Assembly (NCBI RefSeq): GCF_000013445.1
Contig: NC_007796.1
Span: 1,586,936-1,650,935 of the forward strand
Direction: 5' to 3'
Length of the DNA: 64,000 bases
Source: Methanospirillum hungatei JF-1
GTDB lineage: Archaea > Halobacteriota > Methanomicrobia > Methanomicrobiales > Methanospirillaceae
The translations under genes and the position numbers were made by a program. The notes under the pieces are model-generated. The model saw nothing but the letters and a program-made list of their open reading frames with translations, was not told the DNA's origin and searched no databases. Positions 37,701-45,737 of the stretch are shown here, piece by piece (the stretch's first letter is position 1; every line of letters begins with the position of its first letter).

Positions 37701-37922
37701 TATATCTCCAATATCTGACCGGATTATTTTTAATAACTCAATACCTGTCATTCCAGGCATGTGATAATCAGATATGACAGCATCATATCTTCCTGCCCGT
37801 AACTTTTCCAGGGCTTCTCTGCCTGATAAGGCTTTATCTACTTCAAATCCGGAATGTGTTAAAAAGCGGACGGATGCATCGGCAACCAGGGGTTCATCAT
37901 CGATATAGAGTATGGTGGTCAT
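31734..37922 (-). CDS. Giant REC-PAS-GAF-PocR hybrid histidine kinase
   Basis: This is a 2062-residue cytoplasmic kinase. Approximate order: receiver domain (1-125, phosphoacceptor D52 in ISDYHMPGM), PAS (140-250), coiled coil, two PAS (300-545). Then a vestigial dimerisation domain with LNDGIRNPLT (550-630) and a PAS with a cysteine cluster GPCPYCTN (670-790). PAS, GAF (920-1080) and a PocR domain (1150-1310, with DICTKFHR and SCKNC) follow. Three or four PAS domains precede a canonical kinase core with LTRHDILN, IENAIRHG, CEDDGIGI and TGIGLFL. ATG 37922 begins MTTILYIDDE; ten more codons are possible. The many sensors suggest integration of several cytosolic signals. Confidence 0.88.
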   Translation of the reverse strand: MTTILYIDDEPLVADASVRFLTHSGFEVDKALSGREALEKLRAGRYDAVISDYHMPGMTGIELLKIIRSDIGDIPFILFTGKGREEVVIEAIEHGVDYYVQKGGTPGPLFADLTHKINIAIQRRESERLLRINEKRLRKAQEIGKIGCWEHAVGSDVLWMSEEALRLYGMDGPSRNVLISDIFACIREQDKVEKAFRNLIETRADFHIEYSIIPVNNTAPRILLSIASVEEDDPGTGRRIVGITQDITEKKNSEWRLTKKNADLTAALDRLTNAEEKLTHQLEEIRAAHEKISESEEKYRKLFEENIVGTAVHEIICNESGAPVDYRFLDVNPAFEQITGLVGDEIRNKTVLEVLPDTEPYWIDIYGRVALTGKPAHFEQFSRELQKYFEVFAYAPQIGQFVTLFQDITERRRRENSLNELNAYLENLFVYSNVPIIVWDPEGIISRINHSFEILIGRPRDEVIGKPLDILFPERDAEYAMRLIQTTRDGVRWETVEIPILHADGTIRVVIWNSATIYAADGKSPIATIAQGRDITGEKLLEKEKQQAMNKIQENIAKLAILNDGIRNPLTIISTYADMADDDDIAKNIHAEVMRIDAMVNTLDKEWVSSEKILNYLRKQDKITPDFKPVLSEAQPDFDTRLSTPSGQEHILPVVSSQNLFIEEIQAQLYAILDSIDAFVYVADMETYDILYMNERGRALFGNVHGQKCYSHIRAHSEGPCPYCTNHLLLSNQKPTGVCRWEFHDPKTGRWYDCRDRAIRWSDGRLVRLEIATDITDLKKSEEAYKKAEERIRMVFDNIPDGIIVADVKTKRFVFVNEAMSRMLGTTREDLIGHTTAEIHPVYALPSVMSEFEKMRSGVLHFVSNIPVQRKDGSIFFADINSSLLELDGQKTLLGVFHDCSDRIRSDEENKLHMLRLQTFLTLLRMVDASEMDILNYSLKQSLYITKSLYAFIGTLSADESEMIIHSWSEGAMDMCQVRDKPLHFPIDKAGIWGECIRNRTSCLINDYSLPHHAKHGYPEGHIDITRFLGMPVFDGDRIVAILAVANKESDYRDDDIDALQTLGTMTWEIIRRKRAEEEISRQNEALSSAYEEIRSSEEELRHNYEELEISRQKILEREKELRLKLETILTPEHDISEEEFANIIDSHELQILMDDFYALTHIGIAILDLKGNILVATGWQDICTKFHRVHEESCKNCIESDLYLTRNVKAGEYLVYKCKNNMWDMVTPIIIGNRHMGNLFLGQFFFDDEVPDRDVFSAQAERFGFDKDEYLAALDRVPRWSKSTVTTIMDFYTRFSSLISRLSYSNITLARSLLDQKRLHADLEDRERRLSAIIQNSPAGYFRIDRNGNYQEVNDAWLMMHRYHDRSEVIGHHFSITQVDTSQEAAQKNFERLLSGEPIPSGEFTRRCRDGTTGIHSFSAIPVMENGEITGIEGFLIDITNRKMIEDDLKRSEQEYWWLLESMINAFVMFESVFDDDGRFISYRFLYINRAYENITGVRFHDVYGKTVHEVWPDTEDEWIQRYGEVAVTGIPSEFDLFHAPTNKAYHCHVYRPWNDTRRFCVIFEDITKRKEAEETLQESRDLLDATQKLTRIGGWEWHVQRQTMTWTTETYQIHDIDPGSITPGSPEHITKSISCYDPEDRPVIQAAFERCVTEGVPYDLVFPFTTMKGRRIWIRTTAEPVLADGKVIRVIGNIMDITDQKLAEAALHESQEKYRLIAENTADNIWIIDMDLKMQYSSPSVWKMKGFTVEETLAQSITDMMTPASVEKVLKLFHDEMEAELAGTADPNRTISFDTEEYCKDGSVIIVENSATLLRDEQGRPTGILGISRDITERKKMQDALVQSNKKLRLLTSLTRHDILNLISSVNEFLDLANSEDDPEKARYYLSLCKEAGERMEDTIGFTREYENFGIVSSGWVNVSSLVRSARSEIPLTDVSIESLISPTLEIFADPIIRKVFSTLIENAIRHGKTLSYIRFAEEIREGACIIICEDDGIGISGSDKEHIFDHGFGKHTGIGLFLSREILSITDLSICECGEEGKGARFEITVPAGKFRINGKTGL

Positions 37923-38232
37923 ATGTATGGGGGAACGATGCGACTTTGGCATACATGAATCTGTCAGAATTTAATACTGATTCTCTCATTCGGACCTCAG
38001 TCATAGAGCAGGATCGCGTAATATGCAAACCAGTCTGCACCACACAGAAAGGATTGCCGATGATTCATTCAGTTTTCCTGCAGGCACTCTGGTAATTCAG
38101 GCATTTTTTCGACGCTTTCTATGCTCACTCCATAGCCCTATAGTATAACATAGGATGGTTGGCATATAAAAGAACCTGATTTCGTGGTAGTGATACATGA
38201 GTCCGGGAACGATACCATCAGTATCTTTGCCT

Positions 38233-39408
38233 TTATGTATCACCATGAAAACCGATCTTGTCGGCTATGAGAAAAATGAGATTCAGGACTACTCCTACAA
38301 GAGTCGCAAGGGACATTCCTTCCAGGTTTGCAGGACCCAGGTCGATCATGGTGCCTGATACACCGATTATCAAAATTACCGATACCAATACCATATTTCT
38401 CCCATGTGAGAGATCTATCCCTGCGTTCAGAAGCATCTGAATCCCCTGTGCTGCAATTACTCCAAATAGGATGAGTGATACTCCTCCGATAACCGGTTCA
38501 GGAATGCATCTGATTGCCACTGAAACCTTCCCACAGAAAGAAAACAAAATTGCCAGGACGGCAGCACCGCCAAATATCGCAGTACTAAATACACGGGTAA
38601 TTGCCAGTACTCCGATATTTTCTGAATAGGTAGTATTAGGGGTCGCACCGAAAAATCCAGATAAAATAGAAGATACCCCTTTTCCAATAAGCATTCTGGG
38701 CAGACCCGGCTCTTTGAACAGATCCTTGCCAATGATAGTCCCCGTCACCTGCACATGACCAAATAATTCCACCAGGGTGACAAAGGATGCAGGAATGATG
38801 ATAATAATTGCATGAGCAGACCATACCGGAAAATAAAGTGTTGGAATAGAAAACCAGGGTGCATTCAGAATTGGTTCCAGGGAGAACGAACCGGTAAGAG
38901 CAGCAAGGGTAGTCCCTGCGACAATACCAGACAGGATAGGAAGGATCTTGAGAACACCTCTGAATAATGTCATACAAATTATGGTAAACAGCAGGGTGAA
39001 CAAGGAGATAGCAACATAATGCAGGTCAGGATTGTCACCGGCCAGGCCTGCATACCGTGCTGCTGTAGGGGCAAGACCAAGTCCTATGATAGTTACCACA
39101 GAACCCATAACCACATCAGGAAAGATGAGTCGTACCCATCCGGAACCTGCACGGTAGATAATGAGAGCGACGATAAGGAAAAATACTCCGGATGCAATAT
39201 ATCCGGTTAGTGCTGCACCATATCCATATGACCCGATTATCATAAGGGATGGTGCAATATATACGAAACTGGACCCAAGATAGGCAGGAACCTTCCACTG
39301 GCAGATAACCAGAAAAATGAGAGTCCCAATTCCATTAAAGAGGAGAGTCGTTGCCGGATCAATGCCCAGAAGGATCGGGACGAGGATCGTCGCTCCAAAC
39401 AGGCACAC
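38233..39408 (-). CDS. NCS2 uracil/xanthine permease, 5' end frameshifted
   Basis: The frame encodes 391 residues of a nucleobase:cation symporter-2 (UraA/PurP type) with about a dozen hydrophobic segments. Family motifs include FGATILVPILLG, VPAYLGSSFVYIAP, FGATPNTTYSENIG and LFGVIAAQGIQML. As annotated it begins at GTG 39408, inside the first family motif. The missing first about 27 residues (ending LPLSLQHLCA) are encoded just upstream in another frame from ATG 39482. Restoring one base would give LQHLCA-M-FGATILVP, as in relatives. It may be inactivated, or the base may be a sequencing error. Function if intact: import of uracil or xanthine. Confidence 0.8.
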   Translation of the reverse strand: MCLFGATILVPILLGIDPATTLLFNGIGTLIFLVICQWKVPAYLGSSFVYIAPSLMIIGSYGYGAALTGYIASGVFFLIVALIIYRAGSGWVRLIFPDVVMGSVVTIIGLGLAPTAARYAGLAGDNPDLHYVAISLFTLLFTIICMTLFRGVLKILPILSGIVAGTTLAALTGSFSLEPILNAPWFSIPTLYFPVWSAHAIIIIIPASFVTLVELFGHVQVTGTIIGKDLFKEPGLPRMLIGKGVSSILSGFFGATPNTTYSENIGVLAITRVFSTAIFGGAAVLAILFSFCGKVSVAIRCIPEPVIGGVSLILFGVIAAQGIQMLLNAGIDLSHGRNMVLVSVILIIGVSGTMIDLGPANLEGMSLATLVGVVLNLIFLIADKIGFHGDT

Positions 39409-39482
39409 AAATGCTGCAGACTTAAAGGGAGGAAGGTGGAGAGTGGCGGTATAACATCAACAGGGATGGGATCTGAATTCAT
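39409..39482 (-). pseudogene. Detached N-terminus of the NCS2 permease
   Basis: From ATG 39482 the minus strand reads MNSDPIPVDVIPPL followed by LPLSLQHLCA, the standard amino end of UraA-like permeases. The frame is then lost exactly where the body of the permease starts in a different frame. A single-base deletion near 39402 explains it. Confidence 0.75.
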
Positions 39483-39561
39483 TATATTTCAATTTCGGAA
39501 TATCGGATGTTTTTACCCTTTCTCCCGAGTGGGAGTGTGGATTGTTTCAGGCGATCAGCCA

Positions 39562-42500
39562 TTACTCTCCGGTGGGGTGCATGGTCCGGTATACCCCTTT
39601 TGGCACAATAATCTCAAACACCGCTCCGGACCCGAAATTCCCGGTTTCACGAATGCTCATCCCGGTAATCTGAAGTACTTCACGGACAAGGAAAAGCCCA
39701 AAGCCATTGTTTTTTCCAAACCCACGCTCAAAAATCTGTTCTTTTTGATCAAATGGAATGCCAGCCCCGTTATCCTCCCACCTGATAATGAGGGAGTCTT
39801 CCTCCAGATGGGTTGTGAGCATGATCCTGGTTACCCGCTCCCCATGTCGGAGAGAATTATCAAGAAGGTTACTGAATACCTGGCTGAACATGGGATCTGC
39901 ATAGACTTCATAGTCGCCGGTCATTGATGTATACTCAACGTTAATCGGGATTGATAACCGGAGGGTTTCCAGCCGGGACCACTGAGGTTCGTGAGTGCCC
40001 AGATTCGGATATACCCGGGTAAACTCAATCTGGCTTTTTATTGCCTGTGTTGCTGATCTGATAACATCGATCTGATGGAGTACGGAAGGGTCCGAAATAT
40101 CCATCTCGGCAGCTCCCAGCGAGTTAAAGATGACCGTGGTTTTATTGATGATATCATGCCGGGTAATGCTGGACAGAAGATTAATCTGACGGTTTGCATG
40201 CCGAAGGGCTTCCTCTGCCTTCTTCCGCTCAGAGATATCAAGCATGGCACCAATCATCCGGATGGCAACGCCCCCTGGATTTCGAAGGATGCAGCCCCGG
40301 TCCATCACATATGCATATACACCGTCAGATCTCCTAAATCTATACTCATCATGCCAGTTTGTGCAAGTGGGGTCTTCCAGTGCTGTATCAAATCCTTCTG
40401 CAACCCGCTCCCGATCTTCCGGATGAACCCGGTCAGTCCACCATGCCGCGGTTTGATCAGAAAATACAATATCCGACCACCCGAATACCTCTATCCCGAC
40501 CTCATTCCAGCGTTGTGCATCGTTTATGACGTCAAAATCCCAGATGACATCATTGGTTGCCTGTAATGCCAGACGATATCGTTCTTCCTGCTGGTACAGT
40601 TTCTTCTCTACCTTCTTTCGCTCAGTGATATCCCGTGCTGTAGTAAATACTCCGGCAATCTCACCCATTTCATTCAGGTAGACAGAGGCATTGTAGAGCA
40701 CATCAATAATTGCCCCATCTTTTTTCCGGATTGCAAGAGGATAATCACGGACCTCACCTTTTTCAAACACCATCAGATACCCGGCCCTGGCTTCTTCAGG
40801 TTCGGTAAAGTATTCTGAAAAATCAGTACCCACGAGTTCACTTCTGGTATATCCGGATACCGTTTCGGTTGCCGTGTTGACATCCGTGATCTTCCCGTCC
40901 CTTCCGATCGTTATCAGAGGGTCAGGACTGGTTTCAATCAAAGTCCGGTGGTATCTGCTTGCCTGTATCAGTTCATCTCTTGCCCGGCCACGACAATCGT
41001 ACCATCTGCCGGTTTTTGGATGGATAAATTCCCCTTTCATGAGCCCAGTTGGATCCGTCTTCTCCAGTATGAACTTATTTGTGCAAAAGGAACAGGGGCT
41101 ATCAGCATTATCATACATACAGGTGTGACATTTCTGGCCAATGACATTCCCAAAGATATTTCTCCCTTCTTCATTGATGTACAAAATATCATAGGAGTCT
41201 AAATCTGAAACAAAGATATACGCATCAACACTATCGAGGATAGAGTAGAGTCTGGCCTGAATCTCCTCAATATAGCGTTCATACCCGCTGACCTGGGGGG
41301 ATGAAATAACCTGCTCCGGTCGGTCAGGGGGTGGTGCTTCCGATGGGACTGGTGAACCGGGAGAATAACTGGGAACAAAATCAAAGGCCACCATATCATG
41401 GTTTCTCAGATAATCCAGAATCTTCCCTGAATGAACCCACTCACGGTCAAGATTTGTGACCATCTCATCGATTCTTTTTACTTCGTTCTGGATTTGAGCA
41501 GTTATCCGAACATCTTCGCTCATATCCGCATAGATGGAGATGAGGGTAAGAGGGTTTCTGATACCGTCATTCAGGATGGCAAGCTGGGCAATGTTTTCCT
41601 GGATCTGTACTGCTGCACGCTCTTTTTCCCGCTCAAGGAATCGTTCGGCAGTTACATCACGTCCCTGGGCAATCGTCGCAACCGGGTTTTTCCCGTCAGA
41701 ATCATAGATAGTAGCAGAATTCCAGAGTACCGTGCGAAGCGTACCATCCTGGTGGATAATTGGTATCTCAACCGTCTCCCACCGAACCCCCTCACCAGTC
41801 TTCTGGATAAACTGCATTGACCTTTCTGCCTCATCTTGGGGAAAAAGAGAGGATAGGTGCCTCCCTACCAGATGTCCGGCGGGTATTCCGGTGAGGATCT
41901 CAAAGGCATGATTAACCCTGGTGATGGAAAACCCGGTATCCCAGATGATGATCGGGACATTTGCATGGGTGATGAGGTTTTCCAGATAGGCGTTTGTCTC
42001 TAAAAGCTGGTACTCCTGCTGTTTTCTTTCAGTGACATCCCGTATAATGCGGACAAGACGTTCAGGTTCTGGCGAATATGCAGTCCCTTCATAGTATCTG
42101 CCAAGCTTACGGTTGAAATATTCAAAATGGATCTTCTTTTCCATTGCTGTTACATCACTACAGGTCTCAATCCAGTCATCTTCATTACCGGGAAATACCT
42201 CACGGACCGTTTTTCCGATAATATCAGATGCCTTCAGACCGGTCATCTGTTCATATGCAGGATTTACATTAATGAACCGGTAATCAATCGCTTTTCCGGT
42301 ACTGTCACAGATGACTTCATGAAGAGCAATCCCTGCATCATTGGCATCAAATAATCGTCTGAACTTTTTTTCACTCACCATGAGATCTGAAGTCTGTTCA
42401 GAATATCGGGATGAAAGCCAGGTCACCACTCCGGCGACTAGTATAAATATGGCAATACGGGCCAAAGCAGAATAGACCTCTGACTGGTGGGGCCCATATA

Positions 42501-42729
42501 CGGCGATGAGAAGGCCGTATACCCCGATGAGAACCAGTGAGAAGATGAACCCTCGCCGGAGGTAAAATGCACAGGCGATAATTATCGGGAAGTAATAGAG
42601 GTTTTGAAAGACGATGGTTATCCCATAGGTAAGCGACACAATGCTCAGCATGATCACAAAAAGAGACGTGAAAAAAAGTGAATAGAGAGGTATTTTGGGG
42701 TGAAGATTAAGTGATTCATGAAGAAGCAT
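39562..42729 (-). CDS. Membrane multi-PAS histidine kinase
   Basis: This 1055-residue kinase has an N-terminal four-helix membrane module (about residues 14-108, with the QNLYYFPIIIACAFYLRRG pattern of integral membrane sensors). Two PAS domains follow. Next is a vestigial dimerisation segment with LNDGIRNPLTL (about 380), then a PAS with the cysteine cluster SPCSFCTN, and two more PAS. The complete kinase core has LSSITRHDIINK, LLDNSLRHG, EDNGAGIP and FGLFLVRE. The middle block PAS-DHp-CysPAS is shared with the giant kinase at 31734. The start codon region (stop-11 nt-ATG) is duplicated at 43417-43430, see the vestige there. Confidence 0.87.
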   Translation of the reverse strand: MLLHESLNLHPKIPLYSLFFTSLFVIMLSIVSLTYGITIVFQNLYYFPIIIACAFYLRRGFIFSLVLIGVYGLLIAVYGPHQSEVYSALARIAIFILVAGVVTWLSSRYSEQTSDLMVSEKKFRRLFDANDAGIALHEVICDSTGKAIDYRFINVNPAYEQMTGLKASDIIGKTVREVFPGNEDDWIETCSDVTAMEKKIHFEYFNRKLGRYYEGTAYSPEPERLVRIIRDVTERKQQEYQLLETNAYLENLITHANVPIIIWDTGFSITRVNHAFEILTGIPAGHLVGRHLSSLFPQDEAERSMQFIQKTGEGVRWETVEIPIIHQDGTLRTVLWNSATIYDSDGKNPVATIAQGRDVTAERFLEREKERAAVQIQENIAQLAILNDGIRNPLTLISIYADMSEDVRITAQIQNEVKRIDEMVTNLDREWVHSGKILDYLRNHDMVAFDFVPSYSPGSPVPSEAPPPDRPEQVISSPQVSGYERYIEEIQARLYSILDSVDAYIFVSDLDSYDILYINEEGRNIFGNVIGQKCHTCMYDNADSPCSFCTNKFILEKTDPTGLMKGEFIHPKTGRWYDCRGRARDELIQASRYHRTLIETSPDPLITIGRDGKITDVNTATETVSGYTRSELVGTDFSEYFTEPEEARAGYLMVFEKGEVRDYPLAIRKKDGAIIDVLYNASVYLNEMGEIAGVFTTARDITERKKVEKKLYQQEERYRLALQATNDVIWDFDVINDAQRWNEVGIEVFGWSDIVFSDQTAAWWTDRVHPEDRERVAEGFDTALEDPTCTNWHDEYRFRRSDGVYAYVMDRGCILRNPGGVAIRMIGAMLDISERKKAEEALRHANRQINLLSSITRHDIINKTTVIFNSLGAAEMDISDPSVLHQIDVIRSATQAIKSQIEFTRVYPNLGTHEPQWSRLETLRLSIPINVEYTSMTGDYEVYADPMFSQVFSNLLDNSLRHGERVTRIMLTTHLEEDSLIIRWEDNGAGIPFDQKEQIFERGFGKNNGFGLFLVREVLQITGMSIRETGNFGSGAVFEIIVPKGVYRTMHPTGE

Positions 42730-43056
42730 TCTATCGGGCCCTATGTATCAGATAGTACTGATATAGAATCCTTATATAGCCCGTGTGGGATAACTATTTC
42801 GGATTGTGCCCCTGCTCTATCATCCCAATATCAAAGAACCAGATCGCCCTTCACTTCTCCAAAGAAGAACATGACAGTGGTTGCCGTCTTTTGACTCTTC
42901 CTGTCTGCGAGGTTCCCGCTTTCATCAGGATGGATATTCCGGAGAATGGAGGAGTGTATGGGGGAGGCAAGGTTAAAGATGTGGGCGCTGTAAGTCCATT
43001 GATGGGGGGGGAAAATTAGTATCCTCTCCAAACCTACTATTACATGGGAGGGACAT

Positions 43057-43239
43057 ATGACAGCCACAATAACCGGAAGATTGACAAGTTCAAAAACAAT
43101 CCAATTAGATTCTCCTCTGATTACTGATGAGACAGAAATTTTGATAAAATTAAAAAAGACATATCCCAGAAAAAAAATCATTGTTCCCGAATCTTATGTC
43201 CTGGAAATAGCAGATACTGATATCGAAGAGTTATATTGA
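43057..43239 (+). CDS. Small antitoxin-like protein ahead of a PIN fragment
   Basis: This is a 60-residue protein with a strong ribosome binding site (GGGAGGGACAT before the ATG). The TGRLTSSKTIQLDSPL start and the acidic C-terminus resemble the short antitoxins encoded ahead of PIN-domain toxins. Its stop overlaps the ATG of the truncated PIN gene (TGATG), the classical antitoxin-toxin arrangement. It is probably a non-essential leftover, since the toxin is incomplete. Confidence 0.6.
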   Translation: MTATITGRLTSSKTIQLDSPLITDETEILIKLKKTYPRKKIIVPESYVLEIADTDIEELY

Positions 43240-43355
43240 TGCTTTTCTCCGATATTGTGGATTGTTCCGTATTTATTGATACAAATATCCTGATTTATGC
43301 ACATACGAATACCCGGTTTACACCTGCTTGTGAATATATAAATGACAAAAACTGA
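43239..43355 (+). pseudogene. Truncated PIN-domain toxin (VapC-like)
   Basis: This is a 38-codon frame from ATG 43239. It contains VFIDTNILIYAH, the first strand and catalytic aspartate of PIN ribonucleases, and reads on as far as ACEYINDKN before a TGA. Full PIN proteins have 120-140 residues with three or four acidic active-site residues, so this one is inactive. The sequence after the stop is kinase-vestige DNA, meaning the 3' end was lost. Confidence 0.75.
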
Positions 43356-43427
43356 TGTGAATATAAGAGAATAGAGGAGTATTTTGAGAGGATATTGAAT
43401 GATTTATGAAGGAGCATGGTATCGGCT

Positions 43428-45737
43428 CTAGGTATCGGGAAGTACGGATATTGAATCCTTATATAACCCGTGTGGGATAACTATTTCGAATTGTACCCCG
43501 GCCCCGGGAGTGCCGGTTTCCCGAATGGTAAAGCCGCCTGCAGATACGATCTCCCGTGCCAGGTACAGGCCAAGACCGGTATGCTCCCCGTACCCGTGAT
43601 CAAAAATCATTTCTTTTTTTGCAGGATCTATTCCGATCCCATCATCCCTATAGAAAAGAACCAGATCACCGTTTACTTCTCGGGAGTGGAACGTCCCCTT
43701 TGTTACCGTCTTTCCATGTCTGATAGAATTATCAATAAACGTTGAAAAGACCTTTTGCAGGATAGGATCTGCAAATACTTTCAGAGATGGAAGAATGGTA
43801 TTTTCAATTTTAATAATATCTGTGGGTACCTCTGCCTGAGCAGATTCAATAAGCGAATACACAGATATCCATGCAGAATTGGCCATCCCAAGCCCTTCAT
43901 ACTCACGGGTAAATCCGATGATCGATTCTATCCGATTTGAAATTTCATGGGCCTTTGAAATATAATCGTACACGGCAGACAGCTCCTGTGTTTCAAGGGC
44001 TATCTCCTGGTATCCTTTCAGCATCAGCAGGTTATTGACGATATCATGCCGGGTCAAGCTGGTCAGGAGACGGATTTTATTATTTGACTGACGTAAGGCA
44101 TCTTTGACCCGTCTCCGGTCGGTCACGTCGGTAATGAATCCCTCGAGGAATAAAAGCCGGTCATCTTCGGAAAATATACCCCGTCCCCGCTCCCAGACCC
44201 ATCGGATTTCACCGGACTTTGTAATGATAGGGTATTCAACCTCGAACATCCCCCCGTTATACAGAAATTTCTGGACAGTCTCCCACAACGTCTGCTGGTA
44301 ATCAGGGTGGACCAGGTCATTATATGAGATAAGGTTGTTGTGAATCAGGTCAGCAGGAGCATACCCGGTAACGGCAATACATCCGTCACTGATAAATTCC
44401 ATAGTATAGTCAGCATCATTGGCACACCTATATACAAATCCCGGTAGATTGCTTATCATCGTGGCATGGGCACGTTCACTCTCCACAAGAGCTTGCTCAA
44501 CGACCTTTTTATCGGTGATATCACGGATTATACCTTCTACACCAGCAATCGCTCCTGACTCATCATGATAATAATGACTGGAGGTTGACACATAAACAGG
44601 AGATCCGTCCTTTTTCCGAAGACGGGTTTCATAATTCCGGACAAACCCATTCGTGCATAATGAATGAAGAAATTCATCTCTATCATCCGGGTTGAAATAG
44701 AGGGTTTCAGCGATGGGTTTTCCAAGGATCTCATCTATGGAATCATATCCAAGTAGGGTCGCACCACTCGGACTTACCATAATGAGCGCTCCTTCAGGGT
44801 TTGACCGGTAATAGACATCCTGGATATTCTCTATCACACTCCGGTAGAGTGCCTCACTCTTTTCTAGTGACCGGATAGCACACTTCTTCTGGGTGATGTC
44901 AAGCAGAGAGGCGATGCTTCTTTTTTTGTTTGGAATTACCCCGATAGTAAGGTATATTTCTCGGATTTCTCCGGAACGGGTGATAAATCTGAACTCATAA
45001 TGGGGAAGGGCACGTGATTCATCTTCCATCCTTTTTCGGTTTTCAATCCTCATCCAGGAGAGATCATCTGGATGGACAAAATCAACCCATCTCATCTTCC
45101 CTTCGATCTCCTCCCTGGTATACCCGCTCATGGAGGCAAAAGTATTATTAGCAAGGCTGATGATCCCGTCCTCTTCAAGAACTACAGTCGCTGTGCCAGT
45201 ATTTTGAAAAACCGTCCGATATGATTCCTCACTTTCATGAAGGGCCTCTTCACTTCTCCGGAGGTCATCAAGATTCTGCCGGAGTTCTTCTTCGGTCGCA
45301 ACGATCTCTTCATACGCAGCATGGAGTTCTTCAGCTTTAGTTCGGAGTTCCTCCTCTACCTGCCTCTGCTGAACCGCCTGACGGATTTTATGATAAAGCT
45401 CAGTAAACTGTGGTTTTGGATCCCCGCCTTTCTGCAGGTAAAAATCTGCCCCTTCATTTAAGGCCTGGATAACCACTTCTTCACGACCCCTGCCGGTAAA
45501 GAGGATAAAAGGGAGCTGGTTTCCAGATGTCCGGACAGTTTTTAAAAACTCAATCCCGTTCATCTCCGGCATTTCGTAGTCTGATATGATCGCATCATAG
45601 GGGTTGGAATTCAATTTTTTCAGGGCCTGCGGGGCTGAGCTTACGGTGTCAACAGAACACTGACCTGTGCGTTCAAGAAACATTTTTCCTAACTCAAGGA
45701 GTGTTGGCTCATCATCCACATAGAGTATCTTTGTCAC
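43428..45737 (-). CDS. Hybrid receiver-PAS histidine kinase
   Basis: This 769-residue cytoplasmic protein has a receiver domain at 1-125 (D53 in IISDYEMPEM, then FTGRGREEVV). A coiled coil follows, then three PAS domains (about 170-540). The kinase core has LTSLTRHDIVNN, FIDNSIRHG, RDDGIGID and TGLGLYLARE. All catalytic motifs are present. It starts at GTG 45737, which overlaps the TGA of the upstream kinase gene as GTGA. The two are therefore co-translated and probably act as a pair, each with its own amino-terminal receiver. Confidence 0.87.
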   Translation of the reverse strand: MTKILYVDDEPTLLELGKMFLERTGQCSVDTVSSAPQALKKLNSNPYDAIISDYEMPEMNGIEFLKTVRTSGNQLPFILFTGRGREEVVIQALNEGADFYLQKGGDPKPQFTELYHKIRQAVQQRQVEEELRTKAEELHAAYEEIVATEEELRQNLDDLRRSEEALHESEESYRTVFQNTGTATVVLEEDGIISLANNTFASMSGYTREEIEGKMRWVDFVHPDDLSWMRIENRKRMEDESRALPHYEFRFITRSGEIREIYLTIGVIPNKKRSIASLLDITQKKCAIRSLEKSEALYRSVIENIQDVYYRSNPEGALIMVSPSGATLLGYDSIDEILGKPIAETLYFNPDDRDEFLHSLCTNGFVRNYETRLRKKDGSPVYVSTSSHYYHDESGAIAGVEGIIRDITDKKVVEQALVESERAHATMISNLPGFVYRCANDADYTMEFISDGCIAVTGYAPADLIHNNLISYNDLVHPDYQQTLWETVQKFLYNGGMFEVEYPIITKSGEIRWVWERGRGIFSEDDRLLFLEGFITDVTDRRRVKDALRQSNNKIRLLTSLTRHDIVNNLLMLKGYQEIALETQELSAVYDYISKAHEISNRIESIIGFTREYEGLGMANSAWISVYSLIESAQAEVPTDIIKIENTILPSLKVFADPILQKVFSTFIDNSIRHGKTVTKGTFHSREVNGDLVLFYRDDGIGIDPAKKEMIFDHGYGEHTGLGLYLAREIVSAGGFTIRETGTPGAGVQFEIVIPHGLYKDSISVLPDT

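Larger units (their letters stand above)
42741..43417 (-). pseudogene. Collapsed histidine kinase gene, only both ends remain
   Basis: The minus strand at about 43417-43360 encodes MLLHKSFNILSKYSSIL, a match to the start of the kinase at 42729 (MLLHESLNLHPKIPLYSL). At about 42895-42741 it encodes remnants of a kinase C-terminus, GEVKGDLVL and then EIVIPHGLYKDSISVLSDT. These match the end of the kinase at 43428 (REVNGDLVLF and EIVIPHGLYKDSISVLPDT), with an internal deletion and a stop. The spacing from stop to next ATG is the same kind as at 43428/43417. A former tandem kinase has therefore lost its middle, where a plus-strand toxin-antitoxin relic (43057-43355) now lies. Confidence 0.75.

Noticed and set aside
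42783-43181. Small genes of 78 and 116 codons on either strand
   Set aside because: The sequence is explained by a collapsed kinase gene and an overlapping antitoxin gene; the frames contain parts of both without a coherent product.
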